DNA of 58,744 bases. Source: Pedobacter sp. ASV28 (GTDB taxonomy: Bacteria; Bacteroidota; Bacteroidia; Sphingobacteriales; Sphingobacteriaceae). Below are positions 51,061 through 58,744 of the stretch, piece by piece. The notes under the pieces are model-generated. The model worked only from the letters and a program-made list of their open reading frames with translations, searched no databases and was not told where the DNA came from. Position 1 is the first letter of the stretch, and each line of letters opens with the position of its first letter. The position numbers were made by a program, and so were the translations under genes. The stretch spans positions 1-58,744 of the forward strand of contig NZ_JAELTN010000033.1 of NCBI RefSeq assembly GCF_016428855.1. The letters are read 5' to 3'.

Positions 51061-54000
51061 ATGAGTAAACTATTACGTTACGTTTTATTGTTACCGTTAT
51101 GCCTTGGCTTTTACATCAATGCCCAAGGCCAAAACTGTACGGTCAATGCGGGAATTGCCACTACGGTTTGTCCAGGCAGTCCCTTTGTACTTAATGGTCA
51201 GGCTAGCGGCCTTTTCGCCTCGGGCGGGACGGCGGTTTGGTCGCAGGTGTCGGGTCCTTCTGTCACCATCAGCCCGAGTACGATTTCTGGCACAGCGGTT
51301 ACCGCTACAGTATCGGGATTTACCGCCGATGTAAATTATGTATTCCGTTTGACAGCCAAGTGTACCGATGGTTCATTGGTATACCAGGATGTAACGTATG
51401 TGGTTTCCAGTTTGGGTACTGTTAATGCAGGGCCAGATAATTATGCCTGCCCTGGAACCTACGTGTTGCAGGGATCTCCTTTAGGGTCAGGCGAAACTGG
51501 TATTTGGACAAAGATCTCGGGAACGGGACCAGACCCCAATGCAGCCACGATCAATAACCCTAACGCTACGATCACTTTTACTTCCAATGCCAGTGCACAA
51601 TCAGCCACTTATCGATGGACAGTTTCCAAAACTACTGGTGGAAATACCTGTAGTTCTTATGATGATGTAGTGATTACAAACTTAGGTACCCAAGCAGTAA
51701 ATGCGGGTGTGGATATTTCTAGGAGTTGTTATAATGTTACAACAAGTGCTCAGCTTAATGGGTCATTTGCCGGCGCAAATACCAATTATGGGCAGTCAGG
51801 ACAATGGACCTTTGTAAGCGGGCCATCAAACCCAACCATTAGCAACGCTGCTGTATACAACCCTACTGTTTCTAATTTAGAGGAAGGCACCTATATATTT
51901 CGTTATACGGTAACAGGTCCCTGCTACAGCGGATCTGATGATGTAGCTGTCATTGTAGCGGCTGCGTCGCAAAGTTTAACCGCCCCAGGAAATTCTACCC
52001 AAACTTTTTGTGATGGGCGTACATCGGTAGTACTCACTGGGCCTAAGGCATTATATGCCAATGAGGTTGTACTTTGGGAAAAAGTAAGTGGACCTGGTAC
52101 CCAAACTTTTAGTACCACAAATTCCAACAGTACGACCGTAAGTGGGTTGAGTGGAGCTCCTGGTGCTAACTATGTATTCAGATACACCATTTCCAACTCG
52201 GTTACTAATTGTACCAATAATGGAACCTATAATGTGCAATTCCGTGGAGCTCCTGCCATAACAATCACTACGCCAAATACAAACCCTTACTTCTTGGCAT
52301 GTAATGCTACCTCTTTAGCAGTCAGTTACACCATCTCAAATGGAACTGCAACTCAATATGCATTGATTAGTGCTCCTGCAGGATCGACACGTGAAACAAC
52401 TATGGGTGGATTAAACAATTGGACAACAGCCCCAGCTTCAGGTACCACCCTAACAGGTTTCGATAAAATAGGAACCTACGTACTGCGCTACCGTAGAAAT
52501 ACAGATAACGGATTGGGTGGATGTACTGATGCTTATGCCGAAATTACAGTGGTTGTTTCTGCCTCACCTACACCTTCTAATGGAGGTACCAAACAAGTGT
52601 TGGCCTGTAATGTATTCAATACCAATTTGGCAGGTAACTTGCCAACCTCAGGTATTGGTAAATGGAGTCAAGTAAGCGGCCCAAATACAGCCAATATAGT
52701 TAATCCTTTATCAAATACTACTGCTGTAACCGGTATGGTTAATGGCACCTACTCATTCCGTTGGATTGTTTCCGGTGGAGAAGGTGCTTGTACAAATACT
52801 CAAGCAGATGTTGAGGTAGTGGTGGCAGCACCAGTGCCAACTACTTCTGCAGCAGGCCTTCCACAAACGGTGTGTAACAGCACACCTGTGTTGTTGGATG
52901 GTAACGAGCCAATAATAAACGAAGTGGGTACATGGACTGTGGTAAGAACAGTGGGAAATGCTGCAGCACCTGAAGTGATCTTCTCTCCCAATGCCAATTC
53001 GCCAAAAGCAATTGTAAGTGGCTTGCTGGCTAGTACTTCATATACATTCAAGTGGTCTATTAACAATGCTTGCGGTAGTTCTTCGAGCGATGTGGTCATT
53101 GAAACTTCAGGTACGGCTGGTGCCAAACAAGCAACAGCGGCCATCTCGACAGGCACTATTTGTCTACCTAGCGGAACCGGTACATTGACTATGGCTGGTA
53201 ACCAGCCTACCAATGGCGAAGTAGGTACTTGGTCGTTAATTAGTGGTCCTAATACACCAAACATAACTAATACGTCATTATATAATACCACCTTAACTGG
53301 TTTGATAGATGGAAACTATGAATTTCAATGGCAGCTATCTCGTAATGGATGTACACCAACAGCTAGCCGTATCAAAATTACCATATCGGCTCCTGCAACT
53401 ACTGCTAATGCTGGAAGTGACCAAAACATCTGTGGTACGACAGTGACCTTGAATGGCAATCAGCCAAGTACTGGAACGGGTACATGGACACAGATTGCCG
53501 GTCCTGGGGGTGCTGTAATTACCAATGCATCGTTGCGCAATACCACTGTAACAGGTTTAAACGAGGGACGTTATATTTTCAGATGGACCATCAGTAATGG
53601 AACCTGCACATCCAGTACTGCGGAAGTGACCATCAATGTTTCCCAACCTCCATCAACGGCTGCTGCTGGAGTAGATTTTGAGGTCTGTAATTTAACCGCC
53701 ACAGCCTTGAATGCAACTCCAGTAACGTTGGGAACGGGTTACTGGTCCGTTGTAAGTGGTCCAAATATCCCTACTTTTTCAAGCATCAACAGTGCAAATG
53801 CAACCGTATCAGGTTTGATATTTGGCCAATATACTTTTAGATGGACAGTGCGTGGAGGAATTTATTGTACCCCTTCTACAGATGATGTGGTCGTTAGGGT
53901 AACCAGTAATGCCAATGCAGGTGCAGACCAAAATCTTTGTGCCTTAACTTCGACAACTTTAACGGGAACCAATCAAAGTACTGGTACATGGACGCAGACA

Positions 54001-55620
54001 GGAGGACCTAATACTGCTACCATTACTACTATTTCTGCCAACACGGCTATCGCAAGTAATCTAACTCCTGGATCAAGTTACCAGTTTACCTATACCATTG
54101 CGGCAACAGGCTCTTGCCCTCAAAGCAGTGATGATATGATGGTAAACATTTCAGCACTGCCATCTGCTGCTGATGCTGGACTAGACCAAAATTACTGTAG
54201 CTTAACTGCTGCCCCAATTACTTCGGTTACCTTGGCTGCCGTTGCTCCAGTTTCGGGTACTGGCTCATGGAATGTGATTGAAAAACCTACTGGCAGTCCA
54301 ACGCCAACATTTTCGCCTGCAAATAGTGCTACTGCTACCTTCGGTAACTTGAGAGCCGGAACTTACATGCTAGAATGGATTGTAACCAGTGGTAGTTGTA
54401 CTGGTGCCAATTCTAACAGAGATATTGTAAAAATCAATATTTATACTGAGCCCACTACGGCCAATGCTGGACCAGACCAAAATGCGGCCTGTACCAGTAA
54501 CGTAATACTTACAGGAAATACCCCAGCGGCAGGTGCAGGGGTGGGTACTTGGAGCATTGTTTCCGAACCTGTAGGTTCAAATGCCACCTTTAGTGCCATC
54601 AATTCGCCAACAACAGTAGTTAACAATACCATTACTGGCACTTATGTTTTCCGTTGGACCATTTCAAATGGCTCACCTACTTGTACTTCTAAAACAGATG
54701 ATGTTACGGTAAAGGTAACCAGTGTACCTACTACGGTAGCCAGCGTAGGTACTAATCAACAGGTATGTAACACAGGTTTTCCCGGAACACCTACCATAAG
54801 TACAACCTTAACAGGTAATACTCCTTCTGGTATGGAAACAGGAACTTGGACCTTTGTAAGTGGGCCAACTACCCTTACCGCAGCGAACTTTAATGATATC
54901 CATTCGCCTGTTGCCACGATTACGGGGCTGGCGCAGGGAACTTATGTACTTCGTTGGACCATTGTACCTACTTCAAATCAAACCTCTGCAGATTGTCAAT
55001 CATCTGCAGATTTAACCATCACGGTGGCTAACCAACCTACCACTGCAATAGCGGGAGTAAATCAGGTGATTTGTCTTTCTGATCCAGTAACTTTGGCCGC
55101 TAATACCATTACTTCAGGTATCGGAACTTGGTCGGTAGTGAGCAAACCTATTGGAGCGGTTGATCCGGTTTTTGCAAACCCTAATTCGCCAACTTCGGCA
55201 GTAAATGGATTTGTGGCAGGTAACTATACTTTACGTTGGACCAGCAGCAATGGTACTTGTACCAATAGCACTTCCGATATGACCATTACCGTAAAATCTT
55301 GTGACATCGCCATTTCGAAAGCAACAAGTACACCAGTATTGCAGTCTGACGGCAGTTATAACATAACGTTAACCTTTAACGTCCTTAATAACGGTGACCA
55401 AGCGCTTTCAAATGTCCAAGTCGAGGATGATCTAACATTGACTTTTCCTAGCCCTAAAACCTATACCGTTACAAGTATTACAAGTGGGTCTGGAACGTTA
55501 ACGGTAAACAGCGCTTTCAATGGAAACAGCAATAAAAACTTGCTAAATGCTGCCGCTTCAACTTTGGCCGCAGGAAGTCAACAGACTATTACGCTTGTAC
55601 TCAATGTTAAACTCATCTAA
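51061..55620 (+). CDS. Giant secreted protein with about 15 PKD-like repeats and a DUF11-like C-terminus
   Basis: 1519 aa with signal peptide MSKLLRYVLLLPLCLGFYIN (cleavage likely after AQG). About 15 repeats of 85-105 residues follow, each with the pattern AGxDQxxC...L.GN.P..GTGTW..VSGP....F...N....V.GL..GTYxFRW...NGxCxxSxDxVxVxV. The two Cys per repeat probably form a disulfide. These are PKD/REJ-like beta sandwiches. The last 105 residues (IAISKATSTP... LTLTFPSPKTYTVTSITSGS) are a DUF11-type domain closely related to the start of the next protein. There is no T9SS tail at its end. It is probably a surface adhesin or matrix protein. Confidence 0.85.
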   Translation: MSKLLRYVLLLPLCLGFYINAQGQNCTVNAGIATTVCPGSPFVLNGQASGLFASGGTAVWSQVSGPSVTISPSTISGTAVTATVSGFTADVNYVFRLTAKCTDGSLVYQDVTYVVSSLGTVNAGPDNYACPGTYVLQGSPLGSGETGIWTKISGTGPDPNAATINNPNATITFTSNASAQSATYRWTVSKTTGGNTCSSYDDVVITNLGTQAVNAGVDISRSCYNVTTSAQLNGSFAGANTNYGQSGQWTFVSGPSNPTISNAAVYNPTVSNLEEGTYIFRYTVTGPCYSGSDDVAVIVAAASQSLTAPGNSTQTFCDGRTSVVLTGPKALYANEVVLWEKVSGPGTQTFSTTNSNSTTVSGLSGAPGANYVFRYTISNSVTNCTNNGTYNVQFRGAPAITITTPNTNPYFLACNATSLAVSYTISNGTATQYALISAPAGSTRETTMGGLNNWTTAPASGTTLTGFDKIGTYVLRYRRNTDNGLGGCTDAYAEITVVVSASPTPSNGGTKQVLACNVFNTNLAGNLPTSGIGKWSQVSGPNTANIVNPLSNTTAVTGMVNGTYSFRWIVSGGEGACTNTQADVEVVVAAPVPTTSAAGLPQTVCNSTPVLLDGNEPIINEVGTWTVVRTVGNAAAPEVIFSPNANSPKAIVSGLLASTSYTFKWSINNACGSSSSDVVIETSGTAGAKQATAAISTGTICLPSGTGTLTMAGNQPTNGEVGTWSLISGPNTPNITNTSLYNTTLTGLIDGNYEFQWQLSRNGCTPTASRIKITISAPATTANAGSDQNICGTTVTLNGNQPSTGTGTWTQIAGPGGAVITNASLRNTTVTGLNEGRYIFRWTISNGTCTSSTAEVTINVSQPPSTAAAGVDFEVCNLTATALNATPVTLGTGYWSVVSGPNIPTFSSINSANATVSGLIFGQYTFRWTVRGGIYCTPSTDDVVVRVTSNANAGADQNLCALTSTTLTGTNQSTGTWTQTGGPNTATITTISANTAIASNLTPGSSYQFTYTIAATGSCPQSSDDMMVNISALPSAADAGLDQNYCSLTAAPITSVTLAAVAPVSGTGSWNVIEKPTGSPTPTFSPANSATATFGNLRAGTYMLEWIVTSGSCTGANSNRDIVKINIYTEPTTANAGPDQNAACTSNVILTGNTPAAGAGVGTWSIVSEPVGSNATFSAINSPTTVVNNTITGTYVFRWTISNGSPTCTSKTDDVTVKVTSVPTTVASVGTNQQVCNTGFPGTPTISTTLTGNTPSGMETGTWTFVSGPTTLTAANFNDIHSPVATITGLAQGTYVLRWTIVPTSNQTSADCQSSADLTITVANQPTTAIAGVNQVICLSDPVTLAANTITSGIGTWSVVSKPIGAVDPVFANPNSPTSAVNGFVAGNYTLRWTSSNGTCTNSTSDMTITVKSCDIAISKATSTPVLQSDGSYNITLTFNVLNNGDQALSNVQVEDDLTLTFPSPKTYTVTSITSGSGTLTVNSAFNGNSNKNLLNAAASTLAAGSQQTITLVLNVKLI

Positions 55621-55631
55621 CCTTAGCAGCA

Positions 55632-58600
55632 ATGATTAACTTTAATAAGACCCAAATTTCACAGTTTGCTAAAGGAGCGGTCATTACATTGATATTCCCA
55701 TTTTTAGCTTTCTCTCAAGCATTATCACAGAACACCTATAAAGGGAATAACTCTGCAACCGCAAAAGGTACTGCACTTGGAAAAACTGTAAGCGATTATT
55801 CTAATAGTGGCCTTACGGTAAACAAAACAGACGATAGTCCAACAGCCATCAATTTCCCGATGATCGGTATTGGAAAAACTGCTTCTATCCCATCTTTCCA
55901 GACGGATGGCAGTTACAATGTGAATTATGTAATTACCGTAAAAAACTTTGGACAGTTGCCTTTACAAGCTGTTCAGGTAACGGATATATTGTCCACAACC
56001 TTCCCTTCGCCCATGACCTTTTCCATAAGGGCATCAGGTATCACGATTACCGGTGGAACAGGATTGGCCTTAAATACTTCTTTTAACGGTACCAGCAATA
56101 CCAATCTTTTGGTGGCGGCTTCAAGTACCCTAGCAGTAGGGCAAACCGGAACAATTACCATTCCACTAAATATAGTGCCCAATGGTAGTTTTGGCTTGAT
56201 AAACAATACCGCAAGAGCAACAGCTACCACAGCAGACGGAACCGCAGTTTCAGATTTATCAAATAATACGACCGATCCAGATGGCAATGCCAATGGAACA
56301 CCTTTTGATGATTCTACACCAACGCCAATTACGCTTACTGCCCCTGACATTGAAGTGGTAAGCAAAACCGTAAGTAATGCTACCCCTAATGTGGGGTCAA
56401 ATGTGACCTTCACCATTACCGTGAGAAATAACGGTGGCCCCGCTGCAAATGTGATTGTAAACGACCTACTTCTAGCAGGCTATCAATATGTTTCCCATAC
56501 CACGGCAACTGGATCGTATAATACGACTACGGGAGACTGGTCGGTAGGAAACCTAACTAATTCTACGTCTGTATCATTGCAAGTGGTGGCTAAGGTTTTG
56601 GGCAACAAATTAGCTTCTGAGTATAGAAACACGGCTTCAACCAATCATCTTGGTGATTCGGACGCCAGTAACAACAGTAAGTTTGTAGATGTAACTCCAG
56701 TACCAATAGCCGACCTAGCGGTGACCAATACCGACGGTAAGACTACCTATACCCCGGGTACCACCAATACCTACACTTTTACAGTGACCAATAGTGGACC
56801 GAGCGATGCGCCAGGTTCAGTGATCACTAATACCTTACCTACTGGCGTTACGGGTACTTGGACTGCAGTCTACGCAGGTGGTGCAGCAGGTGCAGCTAAT
56901 GGAACAGGTAGCATCAGCCAAACAGTTGATATTCCAAGCGGCGGTTCGGTAACCTATACTTATGTGGTAAGCGTGCCATCATCGTTCACGGGCAACTTTG
57001 TGAACACGGGTTCTGCGGCAACCGCTACGGGCATCACCGATCCAACCCCTGCCAACAACACGGCAACCGATGCGGATGCTCAAAATAGCATTGCTGATCT
57101 ATTGGTGACCAATACCGATGGCAAGACCACTTATACCCCAGGCACCACGAACACCTACACCTTTGTGGTGACCAACGGTGGGCCAAGTGATGCACCAGGT
57201 TCAACCATTACCAATAATTTGCCTGCTGGCGTTACGGGTACTTGGACTGCTGTCTACGCAGGTGGCGCAGCAGGTGCAGCTAATGGAGCAGGCAGTATCA
57301 GCCAAACAGTTGATATCCCAAGCGGTGGTTCGGTAACCTATACCTATGTGGTGAACGTACCGTCATCTTTCACGGGCGACTTTGTGAACACGGGTTCTGC
57401 GGCAACCGCTACAGGTATTACCGATCCAACCCCTGCCAACAACACGGCAACCGATACGGATACACAGGCAAGTATTGCAGATCTTGCGGTCACCAATACC
57501 GATGGTAAGACTACCTATACCCCTGGTGCCACCAACACCTACACCTTTACAGTAACCAACAATGGCCCAAGTGATGCGCCAGGCTCAAGTATTACCAATA
57601 CCTTACCTACTGGCGTAACGGGCAGCTGGACTGCTGCCTATGCAGGTGGTGCAACAGGTACGGCATTAGGCAGTGGAAGCATTGCTGAAACCGCAAATAT
57701 TCCTAGTGGTGGTTCTATCATCTATACTTTCGTGGTAAATGTACCTGCAGGCTTTACAGGTAATTTTTTAAATTCTGGTACAGCTACACCAGCTACGGGT
57801 ATTACCGATTCAAATATCGCCAACAATACGGCAACAGATACCGACACCCAAAATAGTATTGCAGATTTAGCCGTGACGTATACTGATGGCAAGACCACTT
57901 ATACGCCTGGTACTTCCAACACCTACACCTTTACAGTGACCAACAACGGGCCAAGTAATGCGCCAGGTTCGGTCATCACCAATACCCTACCTACTGGTAT
58001 TACCGGAGGAACATGGACAGCTGTTTATACGGGTGCTACAGGTCCAGCAAATGGCAGCGGCGATATTAATCAAACCATAGATTTGCCAAGTGGCGCTTCG
58101 GTAACCTACACCTATGTAATTGATGTACCTTCTAACTTTACGGGTAACTTTACAAGTATGGGATCTGCAGCAACCGCTACGGGCATCACCGATCCAACCC
58201 CTGCCAACAATACGGCAACCGATACGGATACCCCTAACAGGATTGCCGACCTCATCGTGACCAATACCGATGGCAAGACTACCTATACGCCTGGTACCAC
58301 CAATACCTACACCTTTGTGGTGACCAACGGCGGGCCAAGTGATGCGCCAGGTTCGGTGATCACTAATACCTTACCTACTGGCGTAACGGGCAGCTGGACT
58401 GCGTTATATGCAGGCGGCGCAACCGGTACGGTATTAGGCAGTGGAAGCATTGCTGAAACCGCAAATATCCCTAGCGGTGGTTCTATCACCTATACCTATG
58501 TGGTGAACGTGCCATCATCGTTCACGGGCGACTTTGTGAACACGGGTTCTGCGGCGACTGCCACGGGCATTACCGATCCAACTCCTGCAAACAACACGGC

Positions 58601-58744
58601 AACGGATACGGATATCTCTAACAGGATTGCCGACCTCATCGTGACCAATACCGATGGCAAGACTACCTATACGCCTGGTACCACCAATACCTACACCTTT
58701 GTGGTGACCAACGGCGGGCCAAGTGATGCGCCAGGTTCGGTGAT
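55632..58744 (+). CDS. Giant DUF11-repeat surface protein, 3' end missing
   Basis: At least 1037 residues from the ATG at 55632 (11 bp after the previous stop), still open at the window end. There is a signal peptide (AVITLIFPFLAFSQALS), then a domain at about 75-185 homologous to the C-terminus of the upstream protein, one DUF11 domain at about 235-355 (IEVVSKTVSNATPNVGSNVT), and from about 360 a series of 128-residue DUF11 repeats beginning ADLAVTNTDGKTTYTPGT. Such repeats form stalk-like surface or T9SS-secreted adhesins. The C-terminal anchor or sorting domain lies beyond the contig. Confidence 0.88.
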   Translation, partial: MINFNKTQISQFAKGAVITLIFPFLAFSQALSQNTYKGNNSATAKGTALGKTVSDYSNSGLTVNKTDDSPTAINFPMIGIGKTASIPSFQTDGSYNVNYVITVKNFGQLPLQAVQVTDILSTTFPSPMTFSIRASGITITGGTGLALNTSFNGTSNTNLLVAASSTLAVGQTGTITIPLNIVPNGSFGLINNTARATATTADGTAVSDLSNNTTDPDGNANGTPFDDSTPTPITLTAPDIEVVSKTVSNATPNVGSNVTFTITVRNNGGPAANVIVNDLLLAGYQYVSHTTATGSYNTTTGDWSVGNLTNSTSVSLQVVAKVLGNKLASEYRNTASTNHLGDSDASNNSKFVDVTPVPIADLAVTNTDGKTTYTPGTTNTYTFTVTNSGPSDAPGSVITNTLPTGVTGTWTAVYAGGAAGAANGTGSISQTVDIPSGGSVTYTYVVSVPSSFTGNFVNTGSAATATGITDPTPANNTATDADAQNSIADLLVTNTDGKTTYTPGTTNTYTFVVTNGGPSDAPGSTITNNLPAGVTGTWTAVYAGGAAGAANGAGSISQTVDIPSGGSVTYTYVVNVPSSFTGDFVNTGSAATATGITDPTPANNTATDTDTQASIADLAVTNTDGKTTYTPGATNTYTFTVTNNGPSDAPGSSITNTLPTGVTGSWTAAYAGGATGTALGSGSIAETANIPSGGSIIYTFVVNVPAGFTGNFLNSGTATPATGITDSNIANNTATDTDTQNSIADLAVTYTDGKTTYTPGTSNTYTFTVTNNGPSNAPGSVITNTLPTGITGGTWTAVYTGATGPANGSGDINQTIDLPSGASVTYTYVIDVPSNFTGNFTSMGSAATATGITDPTPANNTATDTDTPNRIADLIVTNTDGKTTYTPGTTNTYTFVVTNGGPSDAPGSVITNTLPTGVTGSWTALYAGGATGTVLGSGSIAETANIPSGGSITYTYVVNVPSSFTGDFVNTGSAATATGITDPTPANNTATDTDISNRIADLIVTNTDGKTTYTPGTTNTYTFVVTNGGPSDAPGSV
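56709..58744 (+). repeat. 384-bp tandem coding repeat (5 full units and one partial)
   Basis: Units start at 56709, 57093, 57477, 57861, 58245 and 58629, exactly 384 bp (128 codons) apart. The copies are nearly identical in places, such as ACCTATACGCCTGGTACCAC. Two sequence versions alternate in the second half of the unit, and unit 5 is a mosaic of both. The contig stops inside unit 6, so the true copy number is unknown. Confidence 0.95.

Noticed and set aside
56709..58744. CRISPR-like or satellite array
   Set aside because: Units are 384 bp, in frame and encode DUF11 domains; there are no short repeat/spacer units.

Overview
The window looks like one complete draft contig from a Bacteroidota bacterium of the Sphingobacteriaceae, most likely Pedobacter or a close relative. 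Reasons: a SusC/SusD pair, Bacteroidota-only families (DUF6266-, DUF6520- and DUF6660-like), a CzcA-CzcC fusion, an ATPase/permease/NEW3 cassette, a T9SS sorting-tail relic, a TTTG / TAnnTTTG promoter, and giant extracellular PKD-like and DUF11 repeat proteins. Genus is inference. Both ends are artificial. Bases 1-59 are Illumina Nextera adapter, and the right end stops inside a 384-bp tandem repeat. I saw no tRNA, rRNA, CRISPR array, integrase or intact transposase.

Region 1 (60-11042, minus strand, visibly AT-rich) is a defence island. A tight operon reads drmE-like, a NERD-nuclease/UvrD-like helicase, drmA, and a drmB cut by the contig end: a DISARM-like system with a non-canonical helicase between drmE and drmA. 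Upstream and co-directional lie an AbiGi-like protein, a four-helix membrane protein, an unrecognised 327-aa protein and an XRE-like regulator. The membrane protein/327-aa pair is the best candidate here for an undescribed module.

Region 2 (11043-13083) is gene-free. It holds a strongly paired possible RNA element, a diverged tandem duplication of about 0.5 kb, and palindromes. Region 3 (13084-18447) is a thioredoxin-like/SusC/SusD uptake locus. Region 4 (18484-24107) has small regulators, a Crp/Fnr protein, an HTH/DUF6266/small-membrane-protein/CHAP-hydrolase cassette that resembles a lysis module, a TauE/SafE permease and a four-repeat membrane protein. Region 5 (24108-25066) is a graveyard: REP-like palindromes around a dead RAYT transposase, and the last codons of a T9SS cargo gene with its terminator.

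Region 6 (25067-28500) has a large-subunit catalase with an ankyrin partner, and a DinB-like protein. Region 7 (28694-37053) is a divalent-metal resistance operon: DUF6660-like, CzcA-CzcC fusion, CzcB, P1B-ATPase. Region 8 (37120-39949) is a NEW3/ABC exporter operon. Region 9 (40267-46604) carries two ECF sigma systems and two class-C-type serine hydrolases. Region 10 (46684-50610) has an S41 protease pseudogene, an ArsR/AHSA1 operon with a readable promoter, a DMT exporter, and NTF2-like and DinB-like proteins. Region 11 (51061-58744) encodes two giant surface repeat proteins whose facing ends share a homologous domain.
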